This document shows, one piece after another, positions 7,776 through 14,332 of a stretch of 19,954 nt of DNA. The DNA comes from Bacillota bacterium (GTDB lineage Bacteria > Bacillota > Dethiobacteria > DTU022). The notes below the pieces were generated by a model, which did not search any database, was not told the DNA's origin, and worked only from the letters and a program-made list of their open reading frames with translations. Position numbers and translations under genes: made by a program. The stretch's first letter is position 1. Each line of letters starts with the position of its first letter. The DNA is taken from positions 1-19,954 of the forward strand of contig JAAZHP010000106.1 of the NCBI GenBank assembly GCA_012510625.1. The letters are read 5' to 3'.

Positions 7776-8081
7776 TTAAGAAAATTCTTCTTCTCTGGAT
7801 AGTCCAATTTGGAAATATATATCACGGACCAGATTTTCTCCGGCATACCGGTTTAATTCTTCAATTAATTTCGGCTTCAGTAACGTGAGGTGATAAGCCC
7901 AGGTAGAATCGCGCACCAGGACCCGGAGTACATTCCTCTGCAAATACCAGGCTCTGGTCACAGCGGCTATTTCTTTGCCGACAAGCTGGTCCCATTGTTC
8001 TATTATAAGGCATTGTTTATATTGGCGCCACATCTTTCGTTTGCGCAGCACCTGCTCAATAATCTGCCCCAGCTCAATCAA
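7776..8081 (-). CDS. DUF721 / DciA-like protein
   Basis: This is a DUF721 family protein of 101 residues. The family pattern is visible: an N-terminal helix, WDQLVGKEIAAVTRAWYLQRNVLRVLVRDSTWAYHL, then LKPKLIEELN and a final VRDIYFQIG. In many bacteria that lack DnaC or DnaI, DUF721 proteins (DciA) help place the replicative helicase; whether this one does so is inference. The reading frame is open further upstream to 8192 inside recF. I prefer the TTG at 8081: it overlaps the recF end by 8 bases, has GGGGGGA about 9 bases upstream, and begins the protein right at the conserved domain. A recF-DUF721-gyrB order is also usual in Actinobacteria. Confidence 0.82.
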   Translation of the reverse strand: MIELGQIIEQVLRKRKMWRQYKQCLIIEQWDQLVGKEIAAVTRAWYLQRNVLRVLVRDSTWAYHLTLLKPKLIEELNRYAGENLVRDIYFQIGLSREEEFS

Positions 8082-9189
8082 TCTTAATCTTCCCCCCGGA
8101 AACTGTAAAAAAATAAGTTTTTTTCGCCTGATAGCGTTTAAAATCCGGCAATGGAACCGCGGTGGTAATAAAAGACTGATCATCCCTTTCACTTATAAAC
8201 TGTAGAATATGGCGGCGTCTTGATTCGTCGAACTCTGAAAAAACATCATCCAGCAACAGAATGGCTCTCTCATCTCCACTACTGTTAAACAGATCTGCCT
8301 CTCCCATTTTCAAAGCCAGTACTGCGCTCCGCTGCTGTCCCTGGGAAGCAAATTTGCGGGCATCAAGACCATTGATTAGAAAGGCAAAATCATCAAGATG
8401 CGGACCGACCAGGGTGGAGCCTTTGCGAAATTCTGCGCTTCGTGCTTTCGACAGCTGTTCTTTAAAGGACCTTTCTATCTGTTCCCTCTCTCCGCCAAAA
8501 TTTATGGTCGAGATATAGCCTAGAGAAAGCCTTTCCAGTCCTCCAGTAAGGCGGCTAAAGTGATTTTTAGCCAGGTTCTCCAGATCTTCAAGCAGCTGAA
8601 TTCGCTCTTTAACAATCCAACTGCCCACTTTCACCAGCGTCTGCTCCCAGGGATCCAGAATGGAGAAGTCAGAGAAAGGGCCGCCCCGATGCTCTTTTAA
8701 TAATTGGTTGCGCTGCCGCAAAGCGCGGTAGTAATCGCGCAGCCTGCTGTAATAAAGCGGCTTTAGGCGGGAACTCTCCATATCGAGAAAACGGCGGCGC
8801 ACGGAAGGTCCTTCTTTGATCAGGAAAAGATCGTCTGGAGAAAAAACTACTACCGGGTGTTTGTGAATATAGTCGCTTCTTTTGAACAACTTCCCATTTA
8901 ATTTGATCTGCAGATGATGTGGCCGGCGGTAGCCTATCTCTGCCAGACAGCGGCCTTCGCGGATTAAAAAATTGCCCTGTAGATAAAAAAAATCGCTTCC
9001 CAGACGAACCATTTCAGATTCCCGGGCGGCTCGAAAAGAGCGGGAGGCAGAAAGATAGTATATGGCCTCCAGGAAGCTGGTTTTCCCCTGGGCGTTTCCG
9101 CCGCTTAATACATTGATGCCGGGATGAAACGAGATCTCTTGGCGGCAGTAATTGCGAAAGTTAATCAGGAGAAGTGATGACAGATACAC
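8074..9189 (-). CDS. recF: DNA replication and repair protein RecF
   Basis: RecF is an SMC-like ATPase that binds at single-strand gaps and, with RecO and RecR, loads RecA. It is 371 residues, the usual length. Walker A is GGNAQGKT (30-37), the ABC signature is FASQGQQRSAVLALK, and Walker B is AILLLDDVFSEFD with the following D-loop region. The N-terminal LLINFRNY is typical. It starts with GTG at 9189, 17 bases after the dnaN stop, behind a modest AGGTAA ribosome site, and overlaps the DUF721 gene by 8 bases. The order dnaN-recF without the small S4-domain gene between them is a local variation. Confidence 0.96.
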   Translation of the reverse strand: MYLSSLLLINFRNYCRQEISFHPGINVLSGGNAQGKTSFLEAIYYLSASRSFRAARESEMVRLGSDFFYLQGNFLIREGRCLAEIGYRRPHHLQIKLNGKLFKRSDYIHKHPVVVFSPDDLFLIKEGPSVRRRFLDMESSRLKPLYYSRLRDYYRALRQRNQLLKEHRGGPFSDFSILDPWEQTLVKVGSWIVKERIQLLEDLENLAKNHFSRLTGGLERLSLGYISTINFGGEREQIERSFKEQLSKARSAEFRKGSTLVGPHLDDFAFLINGLDARKFASQGQQRSAVLALKMGEADLFNSSGDERAILLLDDVFSEFDESRRRHILQFISERDDQSFITTAVPLPDFKRYQAKKTYFFTVSGGKIKID

Positions 9190-9206
9190 GCTGTTTACCT
9201 GAAATA

Positions 9207-10313
9207 TTAATCCATTTTAATGGGCAAAACAAGGTAAAGATAGCTCTCATCATCCGGCAGGCGGAAAATTACAGGACCATTTTTTCCGTGAAAATCAACA
9301 ACAATTTCTTCAACTGGAACAGCCTTTAGAATGTCCATAATAAAACGAGAATTGACATAGATATCAACCTCATCTCCTTCGCTTTTGACAGAGAGCTCTT
9401 CTTCCATCCTCCCAACCTGGGAAGAAACCCGCACCGCCAATGAGTCGTTGCTCACAGAAAGGTTAATGGCATTGTTTGGTGGTTCAGCCAGCAGGGCCGC
9501 CCGGCCGACTGTCCTTTCCATATCGCTCCTGTTTATCGTAATCCTGGTGGAGCAGCGATCCGGAATAACCGAACTAATATCGGGATATTTTTCATTGAGC
9601 AGCCTGGCGGCAAAATAAACCGGGCCCAGATCAAAAACTAAGTTTTCGCTGGCAGAATAGAATACTGCTTTTTCTTCGCTCTGGTCAAGAATTTTTAACA
9701 GCTCGCGCAACGCCTTTGCCGGCACAAGGCAGCGCCTTGCAGTAAAGTTCCAGCTTTCATCGGAAATATGTTTAACGACCAGGCGGTATGTATCTGAACA
9801 AATCAAGTTCAAATGGTTATCGTTGAATTCAAAAAGGACACCATTAAACGCCGGCCTGGTCTCTTCAGTGGATGCTGCAAAAATAACCATCTTCAAGATC
9901 TGGCTGAACTCTACCGGATCCAGGGTAACTGCTTCATTATTTTCCGGTAAAATTTTCTCTACTACAGGAAAGTCTGCCGGGTCGGCGCCAAAAATATGAT
10001 ATCTGGCCTTACCGCTAGTCAGATCAACCTGGAAATTTTCTGAGTTTAAATCAAAACGAATTTCGGAGGAAGGTAGAAAGCGAACAATTTCAGTAATTTG
10101 GGGAGGAAGTAAAACTTTAGCGCGTTCTTCTCCTTCGTAGGGTAAAGAAACCTTGATTTGAAGTTCTAGATTTGTGGCCGAAAGAGTGATGGCCTGGGAT
10201 TTGCTCTCAAAGTGAATATTTTGCAAAGCCTGGATGGGTGATTGCCTGGGTAAAGCTTTTTCTACTATTTCCAAAGAACGGTTCAGGAGATCTTTGTTAA
10301 GAAAAATAGACAT
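9207..10313 (-). CDS. dnaN: DNA polymerase III beta sliding clamp
   Basis: DnaN forms the ring-shaped processivity clamp for DNA polymerase III and is the docking platform for many replication and repair proteins. The 368 residues cover all three clamp domains; the ending YLYLVLPIKMD is the normal clamp C-terminus, and GVLFEFNDNHLNLICSDTYRL in the middle domain is characteristic. A GTG at 10322 in the same frame would add three residues. I prefer the ATG at 10313 because AAAGGCGGTG lies just upstream at normal spacing and the GTG is part of that ribosome site. It follows dnaA after a 219-base gap that holds origin signals. Confidence 0.96.
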   Translation of the reverse strand: MSIFLNKDLLNRSLEIVEKALPRQSPIQALQNIHFESKSQAITLSATNLELQIKVSLPYEGEERAKVLLPPQITEIVRFLPSSEIRFDLNSENFQVDLTSGKARYHIFGADPADFPVVEKILPENNEAVTLDPVEFSQILKMVIFAASTEETRPAFNGVLFEFNDNHLNLICSDTYRLVVKHISDESWNFTARRCLVPAKALRELLKILDQSEEKAVFYSASENLVFDLGPVYFAARLLNEKYPDISSVIPDRCSTRITINRSDMERTVGRAALLAEPPNNAINLSVSNDSLAVRVSSQVGRMEEELSVKSEGDEVDIYVNSRFIMDILKAVPVEEIVVDFHGKNGPVIFRLPDDESYLYLVLPIKMD

Positions 10314-10377
10314 AAAAAGCACCGCCTTTAAAAGATGTTTATCAAAAGTTCCTACTAAGAATATTTATATATAAAGA

Positions 10378-10395
10378 CAGTAAAAGTATTAGTAT
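10378..10395 (+). other. Candidate DnaA-trio tract
   Basis: Read in threes toward the adjacent box, the plus strand is CAG TAA AAG TAT TAG TAT, close to the repeated TAG/TAA/AAG triplets of the Bacillus DnaA-trio where DnaA assembles on single-stranded DNA. It ends one base before a box-like TGTGGACTC and continues into A+T-rich DNA. Three of the six triplets match strictly, so this is a proposal. Confidence 0.4.
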
Positions 10396-10396
10396 T

Positions 10397-10405
10397 TGTG
10401 GACTC
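10397..10405 (-). other. Weak DnaA box-like site
   Basis: On the minus strand this reads GAGTCCACA. The TCCACA core matches the consensus TTATCCACA, but the first three bases differ. Its place directly next to the trio-like tract is what makes it worth listing. Confidence 0.35.
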
Positions 10406-10458
10406 TGTGTAAAACCTTAAAAAACTTTATTTAACAAGGGATAATTATTCCCTCTTGA

Positions 10459-10467
10459 TGTGGACAA
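10459..10467 (-). other. DnaA box (TTGTCCACA)
   Basis: This is one mismatch from TTATCCACA (G at position 3). It is the inward partner of an exact 11-bp inverted repeat with the site at 10518-10526. Confidence 0.6.
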
Positions 10468-10517
10468 GCATCTTGAAATCAAGGCAATTATATTTGAATA
10501 ATAATATGAAACATGAC

Positions 10518-10526
10518 TTGTCCACA
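10518..10526 (+). other. DnaA box (TTGTCCACA)
   Basis: This has the same one-mismatch variant as the box at 10459 but on the other strand, 7 bases beyond the dnaA stop codon. Confidence 0.6.
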
Positions 10527-10532
10527 TATTAA

Positions 10533-11894
10533 TCAGATGCTGTTAACAAGGTCATTTTTAATCAGTTCCACTTTCATTTTTTCTTCACTGTTTTCCTGCA
10601 ACACCGCTTCAATTTTCCTGATGGCATGTAAAACGGTAGTATGATCCCGTCCTCCAAATTCTTCGCCAATTTTAGGCAGGGATAGATCGGTCAACTCTCG
10701 TGATAGATACATGGCCACCTGGCGGGCAAAGGCGATGTCGCGTGTTCTTCTTTTGCCCAGAAGATCGCCTGCGGATAGATGAAAATGGTTGGCCGTATAT
10801 TTGATGATTTGTTCCAATGATACCTGTTTTTTTTTGGTGAAGAGGATGTTTTTAAGAGCTTCATCCGTCAATTCCAGAGTAATTTTAGAACTATAGAGGG
10901 ATGCATAGGCCACTATTCTGATCAGGGCGCCCTCAAGCTCGCGAATGTTATTTTCTATTTTGGAGGCAATGTAATGCAAAACCTCATTCGGTATTTCAAG
11001 ACCTTCTATGAGGGATTTTTTCTTTAAGATAGCTATTCTGGTTTCCAGGTCCGGTGCATGGATATCGGTGATCAAGCCCCATTCGAAGCGGGAACGGAGG
11101 CGATCTTCAAGAGTGGGGATCTCTTTTGGCGGCCGGTCGCTTGAGACCACAATCTGCCGGTTAAGATTATGCAGGGTGTTGAATGTGTGAAAAAATTCCT
11201 CCTGGGTCTGCTCTTTGCCGGCCAGGAATTGAATGTCATCAATTAGCAAAACATCAATATTACGGTATTTCTGGCGGAATTCTACGGTTTTATTGTCCCG
11301 GATGGCATTAATAAAATCATTGGTAAACTTTTCCGAAGAGCAGTAGAGGATATTGTTCAACCCGTGGTGATTCAGTATATATTGACCGATGGCATGCAGC
11401 AGATGTGTCTTCCCCAACCCCACCCCGCCGTAAATAAAAAAGGGATTATAAGCTTTTGAAGGTGTTTCCGCTACGGCCAGGGAGGCGGCATGGGAAAGTC
11501 GATTGCAGGGACCGACCACGAAACTGTCAAAAGTATACCTGGGGTTGAACATAAATTCTTTCTTGCCGGGTCCGGTGATGTTTTTAACCGCTGCGGGCAC
11601 TTCCTTAGAGAAATTAGAATCAGATCCGTTCAGCTCGACAAAATCTGCCGAAACAACAAATTCTACGTCATAGTGGTTCGAGGTTATATTATTAATTTTT
11701 TTAATAATAATATCCTTGTACCTGCTCTGAATCCACTCCCTGGTAAAATCATTGGGCACCGCTACGATCAATTGCTGCTCTTTCAACGATAACGGCCGGG
11801 TAGAAGCAAACCATGTTTCAAAACTCGGCTTACTGACTTCTTTACTAATTTCAGCAAGGATTAATGACCAGAGCTTTGTAACGTTAACGGGCAA
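10533..11894 (-). CDS. dnaA: Chromosomal replication initiator protein DnaA
   Basis: DnaA is the AAA+ initiator that binds DnaA boxes, melts oriC and recruits the helicase. With the chosen start it has 453 residues. Domain I begins KLWSLILAEISKEVSKPSFETWF; a short linker follows; the AAA+ domain has Walker A GGVGLGKTH, Walker B VLLIDDIQFL, sensor I VVSSDRPP, the arginine finger in EDRLRSRF and sensor II NNIRELEGAL. Domain IV ends with the DNA-reading motif GGRDHTTVLHA. The frame is open from a TTG at 11903, but that codon directly touches the AGGGAGG ribosome site. The TTG at 11894 is 9 bases from it and removes only three residues, so it is the likely start. A promoter with a DnaA box over its -10 lies just upstream. 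Confidence 0.97.
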   Translation of the reverse strand: MPVNVTKLWSLILAEISKEVSKPSFETWFASTRPLSLKEQQLIVAVPNDFTREWIQSRYKDIIIKKINNITSNHYDVEFVVSADFVELNGSDSNFSKEVPAAVKNITGPGKKEFMFNPRYTFDSFVVGPCNRLSHAASLAVAETPSKAYNPFFIYGGVGLGKTHLLHAIGQYILNHHGLNNILYCSSEKFTNDFINAIRDNKTVEFRQKYRNIDVLLIDDIQFLAGKEQTQEEFFHTFNTLHNLNRQIVVSSDRPPKEIPTLEDRLRSRFEWGLITDIHAPDLETRIAILKKKSLIEGLEIPNEVLHYIASKIENNIRELEGALIRIVAYASLYSSKITLELTDEALKNILFTKKKQVSLEQIIKYTANHFHLSAGDLLGKRRTRDIAFARQVAMYLSRELTDLSLPKIGEEFGGRDHTTVLHAIRKIEAVLQENSEEKMKVELIKNDLVNSI

Positions 11895-11935
11895 AAAACA
11901 CAACCTCCCTGCTGAATGTTAAGAAGAGCGCCGAA

Positions 11936-11963
11936 GTTATACACAATGAGGTTATTTTTTCAA
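11936..11963 (-). promoter_or_regulatory. dnaA promoter
   Basis: On the minus strand: TTGAAA (11963-11958), 16-base spacer, TATAAC (11941-11936). Each hexamer differs from consensus by one base. Transcription should start near 11929, giving a leader of about 35 bases to the TTG at 11894. The -10 overlaps a DnaA box, which predicts self-repression. Confidence 0.6.
11937..11945 (+). other. DnaA box overlapping the dnaA -10
   Basis: TTATACACA fits the relaxed consensus TTATNCACA. It covers five of the six bases of the dnaA -10 hexamer. Confidence 0.65.
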
Positions 11964-11971
11964 CAACTGGC

Positions 11972-11980
11972 TGTGGATAA
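11972..11980 (-). other. Consensus DnaA box
   Basis: TTATCCACA on the minus strand is a perfect match, lying 8 bases upstream of the dnaA -35 hexamer. Confidence 0.8.
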
Positions 11981-12102
11981 GTCGACAATGTTGAATTTAT
12001 ATAATGACAACGGCAGATAATATATTAACAGATCTTTTTTACCACTGCAATCGTCAGGAAAAGGCGCAAGGGGCATAAAAACGCGGTTAAATACCGGTTA
12101 TC

Positions 12103-12132
12103 TTGACATTATTAAATTTTTTAAGGTATACT
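12103..12132 (+). promoter_or_regulatory. rpmH promoter
   Basis: Perfect TTGACA (12103-12108), 18-base spacer, TATACT (12127-12132, one mismatch). Predicted start is near 12139, about 33 bases before the rpmH ATG. It should drive rpmH-rnpA-yidD-yidC-jag, as no other promoter is evident between them. Confidence 0.75.
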
Positions 12133-12171
12133 TTTTTATATTCTGAACAGAAAAGGAAGAAAGTGAAGATT

Positions 12172-12306
12172 ATGAAAAGGACATATCAACCCAAGTGCAG
12201 AAGAAGAAAAAGGAAGCACGGTTTCCTAAAGAGGATGAGCACAACTGCCGGGCGTGCGGTCGTTAAAAGAAGGCGGCTGCGCAGGCGCAGAAAAATAAGT
12301 GCATGA
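12172..12306 (+). CDS. rpmH: 50S ribosomal protein L34
   Basis: L34 is a small basic protein of the large ribosomal subunit. The 44 residues begin MKRTYQPKCRRRKRKHGF and continue with KRMSTTAGRAVVKRRR, a standard L34 and the usual length. The frame is open to a TTG at 12103, but that codon lies inside the -35 box, so the ATG at 12172 is the start, with AGGAAG about 12 bases upstream. First gene of the right arm, divergent from dnaA. Confidence 0.97.
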   Translation: MKRTYQPKCRRRKRKHGFLKRMSTTAGRAVVKRRRLRRRRKISA

Positions 12307-12319
12307 ACCTCCTAATAGG

Positions 12320-12649
12320 ATGAAGCGCCTAAAAAAAAACTGGGAATACAGACGGGTTTACCGGCGGGGCCGGGCTCTGCCATCCAGTAAAGTGGTGCTT
12401 TATGTTTGCCCCAACCTGAGCGGAGATGTCCGGGTTGGTTTCTCTATTGGTAAAAAAGTTGGGAAAAGCGTTAAGAGAAACCGGATCAAAAGAATTTACA
12501 GAGAGGCATTTCGTGAAATTTATGATTCTATCAAACCGGGGCATGACTTTGTGATCATTGCCCGGAAGTCAGCCGTGGATGTATCCTTTGCTCAAGCCCG
12601 CGAGGAGTTGCTCCAGCTATGTCGAAAGCAAAAATTATTGATAAAATAA
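12320..12649 (+). CDS. rnpA: Ribonuclease P protein component
   Basis: RnpA binds RNase P RNA and helps it cut 5' leaders from tRNA precursors. From the ATG at 12320 it has 109 residues. The signature RNA-contact segment KSVKRNRIKRIYREAFR is at 50-66, preceded by VGFSIGKKVG, and KPGHDFVIIARK is the usual central strand. The frame is also open to a GTG at 12299 that would overlap rpmH by 8 bases. I choose 12320 because the protein then begins at the conserved MKRLKKNWEYRRVYRRG, although neither start has a good ribosome site, so coupling to rpmH translation is likely. The 3' end overlaps yidD by 31 bases. Confidence 0.93.
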   Translation: MKRLKKNWEYRRVYRRGRALPSSKVVLYVCPNLSGDVRVGFSIGKKVGKSVKRNRIKRIYREAFREIYDSIKPGHDFVIIARKSAVDVSFAQAREELLQLCRKQKLLIK

Positions 12650-12873
12650 AGCGGCTGCGGCCGGCAGAGCGGGTATGCCTGATTGTGATTAGAATCTATC
12701 AGAAGTACCTGTCGCCTTTAAAGCCCGCCAGCTGCAGATTTTATCCTTCATGTTCTCAGTATTATTATGAAGCGGTATTAAAATATGGGTTTGTTCGGGG
12801 AAGCATGCTTGGGATTAGAAGACTCCTAAAGTGCCACCCCTTTCATCCCGGAGGTTATGATCCCGTTAGATAG
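12619..12873 (+). CDS. yidD: Membrane protein insertion efficiency factor YidD
   Basis: YidD is a small membrane-associated protein that aids insertion by YidC/Sec. The 84 residues contain IRIYQKYLSPLKPASCRFYPSCSQYYYEAV, the characteristic motif with its Cys pair, then RGSMLGIRRLLKCHPFHPGGYDPV. The N-terminal stretch is amphipathic and basic. The ATG lies inside rnpA, with GAGGAG 11 bases upstream; the overlap implies coupled translation. yidC follows after 29 bases. Confidence 0.94.
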   Translation: MSKAKIIDKIKRLRPAERVCLIVIRIYQKYLSPLKPASCRFYPSCSQYYYEAVLKYGFVRGSMLGIRRLLKCHPFHPGGYDPVR

Positions 12874-12902
12874 ATCGGGGAAAGCCAAGTAGGAGGAAAA
12901 TA

Positions 12903-13652
12903 ATGACAGAAGCAATTGCTCGCTTTTTTAGCCAGGTTTTAAGTTATATTTATGCTGTGATTCCCAATTTTGGGGTGGCCATAATCATCCTGACGGTCCT
13001 ATTAAAGCTGGTTACCTATCCTTTGAACCAAAAGCATCTTGAATCTAACAAGAGGATGCAGGAACTGAACCCTGAGATGCAGCGAATCAGGCAAAAATAT
13101 AAGAATGACAAAGAGAAGCAGAACCAGGCTATTCTTGAATTTATGCAGAAGAACAAGATAAACCCCATGGCCGGATGCCTGCCGCTCCTTGTCCAGCTGC
13201 CCATACTATACGGAATTTTCCGGATGCTGCGGGAAACCAATGTCTTTCTCTCAGAGACGATAAATACATTTTTAATCCCCTCCCTTGAGTTTGTTGATTT
13301 GGCAATATCCCCCAACCAGTTTCAAGGAGATCTGGTCCAGCAGATCATTTATTACAGTTTTCCGGTGCTCTCTGGAGCAAGCACCTATATTTATCAAAAG
13401 TTATCCATGACCGATCCCAATCAAAAGATGATGCTATACATGATGCCGGCGCTATTTATTTTTATAAGTTTTTCTTTTCCGGCCGGCTTGATTATTTACT
13501 GGATCACCAATAATCTTTTGACCTTGGGCCAGCATTATTTAATTATAAATATGGACAAGAAAAAGAACGAAAAAACAGTAAAGACAGAAGCTGCGCAGAA
13601 AGCAAAAAGTAAATCCTTAAAAGCAAAAAAAGGGGATAAGGGAGAGAGATGA
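12903..13652 (+). CDS. yidC: Membrane protein insertase YidC/Oxa1/SpoIIIJ type
   Basis: YidC inserts and folds membrane proteins, alone or with SecYEG. At 249 residues it is a Gram-positive type without the large extracytoplasmic domain. Hydrophobic segments are at about 16-40, 90-108, 143-165 and 177-208, with the cytosolic hairpin RMQELNPEMQRIRQKYKNDK after the first. No lipobox is visible at the N-terminus, unlike Bacillus SpoIIIJ. In the first helix, LLKLVTYPL has Lys35 about where Bacillus has the groove arginine. The tail (219-249) is strongly basic, as in YidC proteins that bind ribosomes through the C-terminus. The ATG follows AGGAGG at good spacing; the end overlaps jag as ATGA. Confidence 0.95.
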   Translation: MTEAIARFFSQVLSYIYAVIPNFGVAIIILTVLLKLVTYPLNQKHLESNKRMQELNPEMQRIRQKYKNDKEKQNQAILEFMQKNKINPMAGCLPLLVQLPILYGIFRMLRETNVFLSETINTFLIPSLEFVDLAISPNQFQGDLVQQIIYYSFPVLSGASTYIYQKLSMTDPNQKMMLYMMPALFIFISFSFPAGLIIYWITNNLLTLGQHYLIINMDKKKNEKTVKTEAAQKAKSKSLKAKKGDKGER

Positions 13653-14269
13653 ACTCTGTTGAAACAACCGGCCGCACTGTTGAAGAAGCCCTGGAGAAGG
13701 CGCTTTCGGCTCTCGGGATAAGAAAGGAAAATTCTGTTGTTGAAGTGATTAGCGAGCCGGCCCAGGGATTGCTCAGCTTCATTGGACCGCGGACAGCTCA
13801 TATAAAAGTTAAGCCGCGGTACGAACCGGCCGGCTACCTGAAAGTGTATTTACAGGGAATTGTAGACAGCGCCGGCTTAAAGGCCAATATTTCAGTCCGG
13901 GAAGAAGAAGATGGACTCTACGCTTCAATAAACGGAGAAAAAGTAGGAGTTCTCATTGGCCGCAGGGGGAAAACTTTAAACGAGCTGCAGTACCTGTCGA
14001 ACGTGGTCCTACACCGCCAGTTTAGCGGTTTTAAGAAGATGGTAATCATTGATGTGGAGAATTACCGCTCCCGCCGCGAACGGACACTTACACAGCTGGC
14101 CAAAAGCATTGCCCGCCGGGTTAGATTGGAGGGACGAGAGCAGGTTCTGGAGCCGATGACACCTCAGGAAAGGCGAATTATTCACCTCGCTCTGCAGGAT
14201 TTTGCCGGTATCGTAACATATAGCAAGGGAGAAGAACCAAACCGCAAGGTGATTATTGCACCGCGGTAG
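13649..14269 (+). CDS. jag: RNA-binding protein Jag/KhpB (KH and R3H domains)
   Basis: Jag (KhpB/EloR) is a cytosolic RNA-binding protein linked to cell elongation and sporulation in Firmicutes. The 206 residues have the Jag_N domain (about 1-50), a KH domain with IGRRGKTLNELQ (103-114) in place of the GxxG loop, and an R3H domain from about 140 to the end, with ERRIIHLAL (174-182). Its ATG overlaps the yidC stop (ATGA), the normal yidC-jag coupling. A T-tailed hairpin follows 14 bases after the stop. Confidence 0.95.
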   Translation: MNSVETTGRTVEEALEKALSALGIRKENSVVEVISEPAQGLLSFIGPRTAHIKVKPRYEPAGYLKVYLQGIVDSAGLKANISVREEEDGLYASINGEKVGVLIGRRGKTLNELQYLSNVVLHRQFSGFKKMVIIDVENYRSRRERTLTQLAKSIARRVRLEGREQVLEPMTPQERRIIHLALQDFAGIVTYSKGEEPNRKVIIAPR

Positions 14270-14282
14270 TAGAGTTGAGATG

Positions 14283-14312
14283 AACCGCTCCTCCTGGGGG
14301 GAGCGGTTTTTT
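14283..14312 (+). terminator. Rho-independent terminator after jag
   Basis: A perfect 9-bp stem AACCGCTCC (14283-14291) / GGAGCGGTT (14300-14308) with an 8-base loop is followed by a run of six T (14307-14312, the first two also in the stem). It ends the rpmH-jag unit, only 20 bases before the mnmE start. No promoter fits between, so mnmE needs read-through or a promoter inside jag. Confidence 0.85.
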
Positions 14313-14332
14313 CTTTAACCGGGAGGTTTGAA

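Larger units (their letters stand above)
10323..10532. other. dnaA-dnaN intergenic region, candidate oriC unwinding region
   Basis: This A+T-rich gap holds three TCCACA-type DnaA-box-like sites (10397-10405, 10459-10467, 10518-10526), a candidate DnaA-trio tract (10378-10395) and the A+T-rich run ATATTTATATATAAAG around 10360-10375. An imperfect palindrome with arms CAAGGGA (10435-10441) and TCCCTCTTG (10449-10457) lies in the middle. In Bacillus the duplex-unwinding element is in the same gap, so by analogy this is the likely melting site. No clear dnaN promoter was found. Confidence 0.6.
11895..12171. other. dnaA-rpmH divergent intergenic region (second origin half)
   Basis: These 277 bases separate the two arms. 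They hold the dnaA promoter and two DnaA boxes on the left (11936-11980), an A+T-rich centre (about 11991-12040) and the rpmH promoter on the right (12103-12132). I found no open frame worth calling. In Bacillus the equivalent region is the upstream box cluster of a bipartite oriC, and only two good boxes are visible here. Confidence 0.6.

Noticed and set aside
8082..8192. Upstream part of the DUF721 frame overlapping recF
   Set aside because: The extra residues lie outside the conserved domain and fully overlap the RecF C-terminus; the TTG at 8081 has a good ribosome site.
12103..12171. TTG start extending L34 by 23 residues
   Set aside because: The codon lies in the -35 hexamer of the rpmH promoter, and L34 is normally 44 residues from MKRTYQP.
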